From the NCBI GenBank assembly GCA_028671895.1, contig CM053796.1:32672860-32736859 (forward strand): DNA of 64,000 bases, written 5' to 3'. Positions within the stretch are counted from its first letter, which is position 1. The number at the start of each line of letters is the position of its first letter. Of the stretch, positions 23,540 through 36,705 are shown in pieces. The stretch comes from Oenanthe sinensis (Eukaryota; Streptophyta; Magnoliopsida; Apiales; Apiaceae). The position numbers were made by a program, and so were the translations under genes. Below the pieces are notes generated by a model. It was not told the DNA's origin, ran no database searches, and saw nothing but the letters and a program-made list of their open reading frames with translations.

Positions 23540-24190
23540 GAATGAAATAGTCAAATTTTGAGATGTGATATTTTTAGTTGGGTGTTAAGGATTGAATATA
23601 AATTTTAGGATAGTGTGAATATTTGGTTTGCGGGATGAGATAAGTTTCTGATCGATCTTTCTAGTGTTTTCAAAATTATCTGTATATTTGATTATATAAA
23701 TTTGGGCTAAGTGATGATATATTTTGAAGTGATATGTGTTACCCTATATGTGTTGTATATGTGTTGTGTGACAATGGTAATTTTGTGACCCTAATTTATG
23801 CCATGGTTTGTGAAAATTAAGGGTTGAATCACCGGATTGTAGTAATAGTTTTCTAAAAATTTAGAATTGTTGTTACCAGATTGTAGTGCTCATGGTATAA
23901 ATTGAGAGTAACGAGTTATTATTTTATATGTGGTTGTCGTATCTTATTGAATAAGAATATAAAAATGTATCAAAAATGATTGTTTCATATATCGCTATTA
24001 TATTGTATTGAATATTGTATTCTCTTATATGTAAACTTGTTATTTGATTCGATTAATTGGATCAGTATTTACTTGTTGGGTTGTATAACTCATTACAATT
24101 TTAATGTTTGATGTTAGAAAAAATTGGAATGTATTAGATTTTGAAAAATGTCGAAATTAAATTGAAACTTTTTAGACTTTCGAGGGGCCG
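23540..24190 (+). mobile_element. Diverged copy of the palindrome-arm LTR
   Basis: It follows the order of the left palindrome arm. TTTGAGATGTGATATTTT, then GTTAAGGATTGAATATA and GAGATAAGTTT here match 13685-13765. Further on, TTACTTGTTGGGTTGTATAACTCATTACAATTTT matches 14170-14210, and ATTGGAATGTATTAGATTTTG matches 14230 on. Identity is moderate, so this is an older member of the same family. It lies within 0.5 kb of the dolichol kinase start codon. Confidence 0.6.
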
Positions 24191-24508
24191 CCCTTTTTAG
24201 ATCAACACAATTGAAATCGTTACAAAAATATTATATATTTTTTAACTCAAAATCTCAAATATAATCTTATATATATTCTTTAAATCCCATCAATTTCCAC
24301 ATATTTTCAAGTCTTCTCTCCCTTGTTATTAATTTATCTTTTAATCTTCATCCGCCAACCAAATACCTATATTAACCGTGGGACTCCCGGTGTTGGAAAG
24401 CTGTGAAAACCAAAATTAAAATATTGGCCAAGTCCTCGTATCCAAATCACAAATCCCAACGAACAACATAGGCATATACCGCGTGCGCGCCAAAGTCCAG
24501 TTGGACCA

Positions 24509-24545
<37 letters not shown>

Positions 24546-24661
24546 CAACTCATCACCAATTTCTCCCTAATTCTCCCTTGTCCATCACAATTCGCTCATA
24601 TACATACATAAATTAACACACACACACACACACACACACTCTGAGGGCGAATATATCAGCC
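24191..24661 (+). promoter_or_regulatory. Promoter and leader region of the dolichol kinase gene
   Basis: Holds a (CT)n tract at 24509-24541 and a (CA)n tract at 24616-24639, just 20 bases before the ATG. CT-rich leaders of this sort are common in plant genes. No clear TATA box was identified; AT-rich words at 24225-24270 are candidates only. Confidence 0.45.
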
Positions 24662-27600
24662 ATGGCTTCATCGCTGTTGAGCGGCGAGAGAGTCGTGGTA
24701 GCTCTATTCACATTCCGTATAATCAACTCCACCTCTCTCTCTCTTCTCTACGAATCCATTTCTCTCTCTCTCCTCTTTCTCTTCGCCTTGTTTCTCGAGA
24801 TCTCACTCGACTCGCACTCCTCTCTCTTCTTCAACACCAGGTACTGCTTCAATTAGATTTATGTGTTTTTTAATCACTTATCTGATTGTTTGTTTGATTG
24901 ATTCTTGTTGTAATTGTCTAGGCCAGGAGCTTCTTCGGGACTTCTTCTCGGAGCGGTGTCGTTGCCCGGTGTTATTTTTTCGAGGTTGATTTTGAATTCG
25001 AGAGCGCTTTTGCTCAATCAAGTTGGACCTCAAGGTATTTCTAATTGTGCTTCAATTAATATATGTCAAGATGTTTGTTATTTGTGTATTCGTCTATGAT
25101 ATCGTTTCGTTACTAGTAAAATTCTCTTTTGTTTTCGACGCTTTGCAAAACAATGTACTCTTAACGGAACGACTAACACCATTTAGCAAACACTTTAATT
25201 AGGAGAAATGATGCTTTTTAGATGTAAGTATCAAGGTAGAACCTTATGCATGTCAAGTTTGTTCTAACCATAGCATAATACGACATTTAGGTATAACCGT
25301 ATAAGTTCAATTCCATCACCTACTATTTGTTATAAGTGTAATTACAATTAATTATTTATCAAAATTATTCTAGATTTAGATTTAGATATATATGACCATA
25401 TTTATCTTTTAAAAATCTAGATTATTAGGATTATTCCCTTGTTATCCGAGTTAGGTTGTAACATCTATATAAAGAGATATGATATTTTTAAGGATCTTAC
25501 TTCCCTGCGAGGTTATAGATCTTTTCTTTTTCTGGTGCCAACTCACCTTAGCAGCTGTAGTCATTCACATTGTCTCCCAAAACTTCATAAAATTATATAC
25601 TCTTTAGATGATCTTTTAATATGTCTAATTTTACTGATTATTTTTGGATGATTTTGATTTATCTATTGTTTAGATTTTGAATATCTGCGGTTGCAATATT
25701 GGTCTGCAACCGCTAGCTGCTTCAGTGTGCTGGTTTATCTCTGTTTCATTCTGCGCCACCAGTCCAACCACAGTCATATGTTCAATTTGCACGGTTATTG
25801 GCGAAAAAAATTGAACATCGGTTTCATAGCATTATGTGCAGCACTTTTCTGTGTGTCTAGTGCAAAATCTTTTAGTGGTGAGCTTGTGACTGTAGTTGGT
25901 ATGTTTCTTTTTCAATATAAAGGTATACTTATCTAATTAGTATATTCTGGATCACATATAACAGGTCGGTATACAACTTTAATGTTATTTTGGGTACTTG
26001 TTCATGGATTAGCAACTGTGAGATTAATTCAGCATGTGCTCCATACCTTTCCAGCATGTGCATCAATTGGTATGTCAATAAATTCTATCTTTATATTTAA
26101 AATTTACAGTTCTTGTTTAAGCCAAAATACTAATATTTGTGGAAACAGTAAGGTCATGTGATAATGTACTTGTTTCTAATGGCAGAAAGGAAGTTCAAAA
26201 CACTTGATGTATTGTAAAATTGTGGAACATCGTGCATTTAGTACACAAGTTTTAAAAATAGGTAAAACAGTTGAACCATAGATTATCACATAGAATTAAG
26301 GAGAGTCTGGATTATCTCTAATGTTGTGTTTGGTTTGGGAGAATTGAATGGAATGAATGAATTTGGGTATGGTGAGGAATGGAGCATTCATTTTCAAATT
26401 GGGGGGTTTGAACTCTAGTTTAGGTTGTTAAGAATGAAATGAAAGAATGAAAATTTTGAACATTTATCCAACTCACAGTTCAATTTTATTCCATTCTCTC
26501 CATTTTCTTCCATCCCAACCAAACACAACATAAGTGAATTCAGAAATTGCTTAATTTTAGTAACTTTAGAATGACTTGTTAAGTCATCTTTTAAGCTGAG
26601 CCAAACCCCCCTAAATAGGATATAATATAGCATTATGGTCAGCTTGTGACTTGTAGATTTATGCCAAAGAAAGATTATGCTGTGGAATGGATGAAAATTT
26701 GCATACTTCGTTGGTTGAGATTTGGATCCATCTCGCCATTCCTTTTTTAGGAAGGTATATAGGGAAAGCTAGGGGACAACAATGAATCTTTATCTTGGGA
26801 AACCACTGAAAGAGGGAAACTTAGCATCTTTGTTCTTCCAAATTTTTATAGTGATGTTATGTACATTATTTATGTGTTTATGAGTTAGTTGGACTTTGCA
26901 TTTTAGAACTTGCCAAAATTTTTACTTTTATGGATAAAATTTAGCGGGTGACAGTTAACTAGTTAAGTTAAATTTTATAATTAACTATCCTTCAAAAACA
27001 TCGCACTGTTTGGGATGCAAGGGGCGATTGATCTGTATCTCAACTAAAAGGTTAGTTACTCTTAACATCAACAAGCTTACCATATCAATTCGCAAAATAG
27101 TTCTGGTATAATATTAAAATTCTTATGCTCATATTAGACAATAAATATAGAAAAAATATTACAGCTTCTAAATAAAATTTAGCGAGTCATCAATTACTCT
27201 CAAAAAATTTAAGGGCATCTACTGCTTCATCTTGGTTTTTGGCTTCTTCTCTCCCACTTTGTCTCTGGCTCGTACTGCTGTTTTCTTCTATTGTTCGTTT
27301 TTTAAGAAAGATTGGTTGAATAATCAAATATCACTTGAATATATCAGGAAAAAAGAAGATTGTACAAGTATCTAGGGCCCTAGAGCTTACCGTATCACTT
27401 ATCTGAATTAATCCAGTCAAAGCAATCATTCAGGCATTCCTGTAGAAGATTAGGAGCCTGAGGTTTAAAGATTATTGGGGGGGGGGGGGGGGGGGCAGGT
27501 TCAGCCGAAGACGGTGCAGTTGTTGTGTGAAACATATATACTTTTCTTGGGAGGGAGATGAAGTGATGCAAGAAAGGAGATTAAGCAACAATCCAGTTGG

Positions 27601-30600
27601 TCCACTCCAGATGCAGTATAATTGATTTTTCCAGTCAAATTGCATACAGTGTTTTTGAGAGACAAATACTAGAGACTGGCAAGGGACAATAAAATAACAT
27701 ACATTTTAAGCAGACAGAACAACCATTAACATGTGAAAAAGCTCGACTCCCTTATAGTATGAAATGCATGACGGTACAAAATCTGCAATGTTATAAAACT
27801 AGAATTTAACATGTCTGATTTGAACTCTAGAGTCTAGACATATATATGAAAGTAAGGATCAGCTTAGTAATATAAAGTGAAGTTTACCCTTTGCATATTC
27901 ACAATAAGCCTACACCCAACAATGTTATTTATTAATGAAATGATATGTGTGTGTGTCTGTATATATGTATATTTATTATGAAATGATTATTGTTGGTAAG
28001 TAAAACATTATGTACTAATTTGAAACTTTTACATCTTATAGAAACTATCAGTTACAACTTTTGTACAGTCGGCTTGTTTTTACATTCAATCTTTGCGCTT
28101 CATCTCATTTCTTTACTATCTAGAAAGATAATTTCTCAAGTGACCACTGTATCATTTCAGCACAAGGAGATTGATTTTTCTTCTCTCGTGAATTGAATTC
28201 CTTCATTCAAGGGTTCTATTTCACTACAGGGGTTGTATTATCAATTGCATATATGACATTTGATGGTTATTATTCTCTTTATGTTCAGGTGAGGCACTTC
28301 TAGTTACAAGTGGCCTTGTTATTTATTTTGGAGACATGTTTGCATGTACACTTGTGAAGGTTAGTTACTGACTTTCTCCAGTGAATGCTAGTTGTAGTTT
28401 GGTACTTGATGTAGAATATACCATCAAGGCTAATGCCATTTTTTGACAGATTTTTGGATACCTGGTATCATCGGATTATGGTTCTGTTCACTCTGGAATT
28501 AAAAGGGATGAGATAAGCACCATTATCCAGGTACTTTTGCACTTTTATAACCCTGCATGATCTAAATGCAAATTAATCTCTTGTTGTAAATGGAGAACCA
28601 GAACCGTAACAGCATGTGTTTTGACTTGTAGCTAGTTGGTGAAGTTTGTTCTTTTCTTGTATGCAGGGTGTGCTGCTTGGACTCCTCCTCTTTCCATTTT
28701 TCTTTAAACATGTTATTCTAATTTGGAAACACATTACAAATTCAGTATACACTGAAGCCAGAGAAGATCATCAGAAGGGAAGAGCTGCTCTGTTCTACGC
28801 TTCTCTTGCATGTATCTTGATTCTGATTATTCCTTCATGGATGCAGTTAATTCATGATTTTCCTGCACATCCGTTACTATGGTATGCTTTTCTAGACTTG
28901 ACTGTACGGTGGATTATAACTGCTTAATCTATTTGTAGTGAACTAGTTACTGCTTTTGTAATGTTAGGAATCTGTTCACAGAATCAATGAGGTTGTGTCT
29001 TAATTCCATAATATAGTGCAAATGACAGTGTCACAACTATTGCTCTTGTATTTGTTGGAGATTAATTTGAATCTTGAAATTATATATAATATATTGAAGA
29101 AAGGACTCTACATTAAACAAGATGTTGTGAAACACTTGGATACTGTGGTTCTGGTTCTCTACGGGAATGATTTCCAGATCCATTGAGGTATATTAATATG
29201 AGGATGAGGAACCTGAAATTTATCTAAGGTTCATTCCCTGAGATAGCAGTGTTCTGCAGGCATTAACTGCCAAAAATAACAATAAGAGACATTTCAATCA
29301 ATTGGATTCAGAGAGAGTCACTCTAAAAATCCTAATTGAAGATTTGCAATCGAATATAATAATACAGAACACTGTGATCTGCAGCAGAACATAGTGTTGT
29401 GCACCATATACGAATATGTATCGTATCTTCCAACATTATCAATTGTGCGAGTTTGTATATATGAATAGAAATGTAGATGGGTTATGTATGTATCTATGTA
29501 TAAATACAGGGTTCTGCAGCAGAATAAGTGTATTTATATTGCAGAACAAAGTGTGTTCTACTGCAGAACACTATTATCTTAGGGAATGAACCTGAGATAA
29601 ATATCTATCCATTCCTTATTATCTATAAACAACTATGTAATAATCCTGTGTTTAGTGTGTATGTCTCTGGGTTCCATCATAAATTAGGCCTAATTAGTTT
29701 TCCATTATGCTGCATCTAAATAACATTTAGATATTTATCCTAAATGAAATATCATAAATAATTAAAGAGTGTTTAAAAGATCCGTTCTTATCTTTTTGAA
29801 GTTTCTTACTGCAAATAAGCAAAAGATGAAGCTAGGGGAATTGGAGTAAGTAATATGAAGAGACTATAAAACACTTGCTACTTTTTTAGAATGAAGAATG
29901 AAGTCATATTTCAATTCAATAAATTTTTTGTAATTATTATAGGCATACAGGCAGTACTTGCTTATTAAGAAACTCTACTTAACAAAGCTTTGTATGTTTT
30001 TTTATCTTAATCTGATTTAGTATTCAACCTGTAGATGCCAACGCCCTTATGGTAAATGTAATTTAGCACAGGGACTTACCCTACTCTCACCAATTAACAG
30101 ACTAAGCCCATTTGGATTGGCTTGGTACGTGGAGAGACCTTTTTATGTCTAGGGCTATAAGTGCTTTCTCTTGGCTGGTTGTTATCCATATTTTGGCTAA
30201 TAAGTGCTTAGTTCTGAAAGTACCTCTCCAGGTACTCCCAGAGGGTAAGCACATATTTAGTCCAGATAAGCCAATTTATACGGATTATCTGCATATATTA
30301 AGCTCGTTCTTTTGTTAGCTGACGGTATCAAAATCTTATTGTAATTGCATATACACTTTTTAGACCTGACATAAGAGTATACGTCTTTACACCTGTAGTT
30401 AGTCCTCTAGAACGTGCAATTTTGTAGTAAAATGGCCTTATTCTATCTTATTAAGAGACAATCTTCTTCAAATTGTTTAAAAATATAATTTAAATGGGCT
30501 TTCAGCTTTTAGCTCATAGTTTTGACTACTTTGGAATTTGCTAAAAATGATGAGTAGATTTGTACAAATCTATTTAGCTTGTTTATTTCGATTCAGTGAA

Positions 30601-33600
30601 CAGCTCACTGGGTCGGAATATTAGCTGATTGAACACCATCAGGCTGATTAAACACCATTAAGTTCACTTATTGGGCCAGGAAAAACATGATTGACATTAT
30701 TATTAGTACACCAGTTTGATTGCAGTCAACAACATACTTATATCGTGTTAATTTGCTTTTGCTGAGTTTTAATAATGGGGGAACAACTTTGACTGGTATT
30801 GCATTAAAAGAAAGAGGTAGCAGATTCAAGTGATGATAATTACAAAGCTTTTATATAATAGTTTAGACAAATTGATATGAACTGTTACTGAAGCAATTTT
30901 TAGATGAAGTATCCATTCATATTAGTATACTAATGTTTATGTGTAAAATATATTCCCCGCAACTATATTATGATATATGAAAGGAAAATAGAAATCTATT
31001 AATTAATTTTACAGGATTATTGTTAAATAAGACAATTAAGTGAACAAGCAATGTAACAGTTTTACAACGCGAAGTCAAGAACTCGAGCTTCAGACAAGGT
31101 CTGCATGTTAAAGTTAATTATCATCAAACAACTAATTTTATTTGTCTCACTAGACTTCTTTTTTCATTCTGTCATTCATATTGCTAAGCAGCCATGCCCT
31201 ATTTGTTTAATTATGTTAAACCGCATAACTAATAATGCTTACTCTGTTTTTTATGTTTGTGCTTCTAGGGTCTTCAATTTTGTGTTCTCGGAACCCCTCA
31301 AGAGACTCTCATTATGTATATATTGGGTTTCTGTTATATATGCGTCAGTGCTCAGATTTTATAATATATCAAAGAGCAGTAAGATTGAAAGAATTCTTCT
31401 TCGGAAGTACTACCATTTAATGGCCGTTCTGATGTTTGTACCTGCTCTTATCTTACAGGTAATAAGAGTTCAAAATGATACTCATTTTTTGGGGCGTTTA
31501 TAGGGCTCTCTCACCAGTTTGTAATTTGAGTTTTTGTCCATGGCAGCCAAAGTTTCTCAATTTGGCATTCGGTGCAGCTTTGGCGGCTTTCCTTACCTTA
31601 GAAATTATTCGAGTAAGTATCTCGTTGAATTTAATTATTATCGTATTCGTAAGTAGTTCTCTATGTCCTCCATAGAAAGATATTGTTTGTTTGCATGACA
31701 TATTTAGCTTTGACATGTTATGTGTTCATTCCAAAAAATGCAGTTTGAAACTGCAATGGTGAGTGGGTCACAAGGTTAAGCAATACATATAAATGACATT
31801 AATATCTACAACATTATATTAGGAAAAAGTCACAACATCCTGTTATAGTTACTACATTGACGTTTTTCACTGATAAACAGAATGTTTGCCAACAGTATTT
31901 GCCTCCAACCAATTAGGATTTAATTTCTTCGCCTCAGCTATCGAAAACGGGAATTACTCCGAGTAAAGATAATATACACAATGTCAGGAGTATGTATGGA
32001 TTTTGACATTGGAGTTATTGTGCAGCTTTCATTACGAGTACAATATTAAATATTGTATCAGCCTTGAGTTGTATGAATATATATATATGTGGGGGGGGGG
32101 ATTCTTACAGAATCTTTTTTTTTTCTCCTTAAAATTTAACGTTTGTTACATATACAGTCATTTTCCACACTTTTATAAAGGAACTGAGTTTAAGTATTCT
32201 CAGTTTTGTCCAATGTCAGCCTTAGACCTTCTAAAAAGTTATTTACATAAAGGTTATATTCCAAATCTTACATTGCATAGAACTTTGAAATGATTTGTTA
32301 TAGAGCATCTTGAAAAGAACTGGAATGTATTGCTTACAACTTGCAAGTAGTACGATGGTGAACTTTCTTGAGTGCCAAACATAGCATATGATTAATATTT
32401 CCTTACATAGTCTAATGGTGGTGGTACCAAGGAATATCGGTCATATATTATGTTGTTGGAGGTAAGAAGCATAGGATGTATGTAAGAAACTTGTTCAAAT
32501 CAGTCGTGGCAGTTAGATCACAGTATATTACATGTCGTTCTTTTCAATTCTCTTCCTCTGGCAATCTGTAGATTGATATATTTGTATCTATTTCATTTTG
32601 TGTATGTATGAGTTCTGTATAAGCTTGCATAATCATGATTCTGTAGACAGGTTTGGAGAATTTGGCCTCTGGGACACCTTGTGCATCACTTTCTGAATGC
32701 TTTCACTGATCATCGCGACTCTGATCTTCTTATTGTTAGGTACAGCCTGTAATTCATTGAGGCGTTATAAACATGTGCAATTTCAGTCAAGAACTATTCT
32801 TTTCCCGTTAGTATTTAGTTTTTTTTAATCTGTTATGGTTTTTCAGCCACTTTTCACTTTTATTGGGTTGTGCACTTCCGATCTGGATGTCCTCTGGGTT
32901 CAATGACAGACCGCTAGCTCCTTTTGCTGGAATTTTGAGCCTTGGAATTGGAGATACAATGGTGAGAATGCTGTTTAATCTTTTATTTTACTTTTAATTA
33001 TCTGTGATGAGGTTCCCTTTTCGTGCATGAGTAACTACGGGTGCATAAGCCTAATAGTTTGAGGGCAGTTTCACTAAGATCATATTTATCAAAGTAACAG
33101 TTTCTTTGTTAACTCTATTTTTTATGCTTTTCACAAGTTTTCTTAGGATAAAATATCACAAGCTTTTTATGCTTATAGTTATAGGTAGTAAACAGATAAT
33201 TTACCGTATTCAACAATGATAACAAGATCTGCTGTATAAAAAAGCTGAAAGGATTTCTATCTCTTTTATAATATGCACAAATATTCTGGATAGATTAGTT
33301 GGACGAAGAGTAAACGACTAAACGGGTCATTTGTACTGACCAAGTAAATGTATACACCCCTTCAAGAGCCGGAGAACCACCGCATATCGGGCGATTCAGA
33401 TTGCCCAAGACAATGAAGTGAAACTCAGTAGCCCATAGGCTTGCAGCCTGCACCTACTCGCCCAGGCAGTTTTTATTTATTCGATTTCCTATGTTATACA
33501 TTTGTTTATCTTATCGTAATCAATCAAAGAAGTATGTTTGCCTAAGCAACACCTTGACTCCTAGGCAAATCTTATCGAGTCTATATGGGAACATTTAGAA

Positions 33601-34401
33601 CATGGACTTAAATGCACGGTAGCTTGCTTGTTTTGTCTTTTTGCTGTCCTACCAAGCAGTGTAGTGATGAAGCTGATCATGGACTACCAGACTCTTTGTT
33701 TGACATTGAAGTTTGAACTGAAGAATGCCTTTACCTTAAAATCAACCCAGTAGATCAACTCTATGAATAGTGACATGAATGAGCTTATATAGACAAGTGT
33801 GTGTAAAGAGAATCCTGTATATATATATATATATATATATGAATGTGCAGATCACAAATGATATATTGAAGTTAATAAATAGTTGAGGTAATGTGCCATG
33901 AAATATGTCACATGGTGATCTAACTGGATTTCGTCCTTTTTTAGGCCTCAATGGTTGGGCACAAGTATGGGGTACTACGGTGGAGTAAGACAGGCAGTAA
34001 GTACAACTTTGTGTTTTCTTATTTTCCTTGAATTTTGAATCTTTAAGAGTAAATTTCATTTCTTGAATTCCAGAGAAAACTATTGAAGGCACAGCAGCTG
34101 GCATAACATCTGTCCTGGCTGCTTGCTCTATTCTACTTCCAATTTTAGCCACAACTGGATATATATTTACACAGGTGTCACCCTCACTCTCACTCTTTCT
34201 CAAATGGTCATGCAATTCCTTTCTGTCCATTGTGTGCCTTTTTGCTGATTATTAGTTGATAATAGCATTTTATGTCTATCCATGCAGCATTGGTTTTCTC
34301 TTTTACTAGCTGTGACTTTGAGTGGGTTGTTAGAGGCCTACACAGCACAACTTGATAATGCTTTTATACCACTAGTCTTCTACAGCCTGCTTTGCATATA
34401 A
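24662..34401 (+). CDS. DOK1: Dolichol kinase, complete, 14 exons
   Basis: Phosphorylates dolichol with CTP in the ER membrane, making the dolichyl phosphate carrier for N-glycosylation and related glycan pathways (yeast Sec59; plant EVAN/DOK1). Exons: 24662-24840, 24922-25034, 25674-25898, 25965-26069, 28289-28359, 28450-28530, 28667-28881, 31269-31458, 31547-31612, 32651-32739, 32847-32961, 33945-33996, 34074-34174, 34288-34401. All introns are GT-AG, the frame is continuous, and the product is 571 residues, the usual length for plant dolichol kinase. It is strongly hydrophobic throughout, as expected of a multi-pass ER protein. The C-terminal catalytic part is clear: RKYYHLMAVLMFVP (about 375-390), AFTDHRDSDLLIVSHFSLLLG, GIGDTMAS (about 478-485) and KKTIEGT (501-507), the last two forming the CTP-binding region. 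Introns 4 and 7 exceed 2 kb and carry MITEs. No lesion was found. Confidence 0.93.
26322..26530. mobile_element. Tourist-like MITE in intron 4 of dolichol kinase
   Basis: Inverted ends TGTTGTGTTTGGTTTGGGA and TCCCAACCAAACACAACA bound a 209-bp non-coding element. TAA lies on each side (26319-26321 and 26531-26533), as expected for PIF/Harbinger-type insertions. Confidence 0.7.
27477..27495 (+). repeat. Run of 19 G residues in intron 4
   Basis: An uninterrupted poly-G run. Its length may not be reliable in an assembly, and it could form G-quadruplex-like structures. Confidence 0.8.
29219..29602. mobile_element. Non-autonomous DNA transposon in intron 7 of dolichol kinase
   Basis: Long imperfect inverted ends: TTATCTAAGGTTCATTCCCT followed by GAGATAGCAGTGTTCTGCAG on the left, and the complement (CTGCAGAACACTATTATCTT, then AGGGAATGAACCTGAGATAA) on the right. 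The ends are about 40 bp, with a non-coding interior of about 300 bp that has further CTGCAG-centred repeats. The long ends suggest a Mutator-like MITE, but no target duplication was recognised. Confidence 0.6.
30100..30320. other. Possible hAT-like MITE remnant in intron 7
   Basis: The left part has CCCATTTGGATTGGCTT and TAAGTGC words; the right part has ATAAGCCAATTTATACGG. This is the pattern of some plant hAT MITEs, but the inverted ends are weak and no target duplication is seen. Confidence 0.25.
33817..33840. repeat. (AT)n microsatellite in intron 11
   Basis: About a dozen AT units within the dolichol kinase intron. Confidence 0.8.
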
Positions 34402-36636
34402 TCTCAAGCTCCTATAGTTGCACACATACAAATATAAATATACAGGACTCAATCAGAAAATATCAAGAGGAGGTTTCAGAATACTACTAATTCAAATGGG
34501 ATGGTTTTGTTTTGCAGCAGTGTGCCTATGAAAACATAGAGTAGGACATTGGTTTTTAGTAGGTCTGTAGAGAAATTTGTTGTATTGTATGAGCCAGTAA
34601 TATAGTATTGTGGTTTGGAACAGCGCCACCATTACCCATAGTGTTGTAACAAAAATGTGTTTGTGGGTATAGAAGAGAAAGATTAGCGTTAATGTATGAG
34701 GCTGATAAGAGAGCAGAGAATTTTGTTGTATATCATCATTATTTTGCTAATTGAAGAACACCCATCCACTTTGCCTTGTCCTAAAGAGTCCTTTCGTAAA
34801 GAGTCGGTTTGTCTATAATTGTTCCAAAATCAAATTCTGAGTTTTATGTGAACAACGTTTTGTCAAATAAAAAAAATTAACACCACCCCTTCGTCTTTTA
34901 ATATAGAATCATACAAAAAAAAACAAAAAAAAAATCTGTTGTACTATTTTGAAGAGCTAACTAACTGCTATTGTTCATTCTGGTGTTCAAAGAGACGCCA
35001 AACAGTATTATTATTATTATTATTGGTGTTGCTTTTCGGTATTTAAAGAAACCATAGAGTGTATTATTGTGTTGTACTATTTCATATTTTTATTATTTAA
35101 TGTTTATCACAATATATATCAAAACAAAAGGGGAGGCAGCTGCCCTGCCCCTTGTCCTCCTACCACAGACCACCTCTGAATTGTGATTAAATTGTGTTAT
35201 GTGCTTGCTAGTTGTTCCTCTTCACTCATTCGTATCTGAGGAGATAAGGTTTGGAACTAGAAGGTAGTACATCCACCCACACATTGAACAAACAGTGGGA
35301 AATCCAGGAATGGGAAATAATTTTCGAGATGAAAATTGAAGATTCGCTGAATAATAATAAAAATGTTTTACAAAACAATCTTTTTATTTATTATCCAAAA
35401 AAAAAGAGAGATTCAAACTTCCCACTTTCACCTCAATTAACGTTAATCTTGCTAACTCTCGTTTAATTCTTATTAAATGAGTTAGGGATGAGTTTAAGCA
35501 CGGCCAATTCACCCCCTCGGATCGATGAAACTCACAGCTCAAACTTATTAGCAGGAGTCAAAAAACCATCACACGCGTTCATGAAATTCTAATATCAACA
35601 AATATAAAGCAAATTCTTCGATCTTTCGGACGTGTGGAATTTATTCATCACTAGTACTGAGATTCTAAGTTTTACTTTGTACAAGTACAAAATGTGTTCC
35701 CCTAATAATAATAATATGGAAATAAAAAATATTAAAATAAATAAATTAACATACGCTTTAAAATTTTTATATATACTTTAATTATTTTGAGAAGTTATCA
35801 AATTTTGACAAACTTAATTGACAACATCTCAATTCCAATAGATAAAACAACCAAGGGCGTCATATCATATAAGTTTCTCTAACCCGTTAGAGTTGCTGTG
35901 ATACAGCCCGGTCATGTCCTGTCATGTATATCTAAAAGTAAGAGTACTGTGCAGTGGTACCAAAAATATGTCAGTGTCACTTGTATTACAAATCAACGGT
36001 GACAACAATAAAAGCCATCACCCAAAATAATATAAATCCCTTAAAATTCTTATTTTTTTAAGAGAAAATCACTTAAATTATTGAATCATCAATAATAGAC
36101 TAATAAATTCTCAATATGTTTATGGTCTGTTGGCGAATTAATTTCATTTCACATTCTAAATTTTATTACATGACATATTTGGATAATTAAAAAAAAAATT
36201 AAATTTCATCTGAAAATCAAGACATTCAAATATTATTATAAAAGCTCTTTCACCCGTGCAAGACACGGGATGCTCTAACATATATTTTATTTATAAATTA
36301 TTTTATATTAGATTTAATATTTTTGTTATAAATTTATGATTAATATGTGGATAATTGAATTGGTGATGTATTTTTAAGTGATTGTCTTTTTTGGGCTATT
36401 AAAATAAAATACTCGTCAATATTATTAATAACAATATAATATATCGTTCTTAAAAGATGAAAGTGCCATAAAGAATAATTTTAGAATGTAAAAATATTTT
36501 TATTTACATAAATTGTATATTTTTCAATAATTATCGTCTTCTTTAATATTTATACAAGAAACTTACTATAAAATATATGACAGTGAAATACTTGCATAGT
36601 TACATAGTTACATGTGAAAGTGAAGTACTTGTAAGG

Positions 36637-36705
<69 letters not shown>

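Noticed and set aside
32651..33996. A separate small membrane-protein gene
   Set aside because: These segments splice in frame with upstream exons into one dolichol kinase of the expected length.
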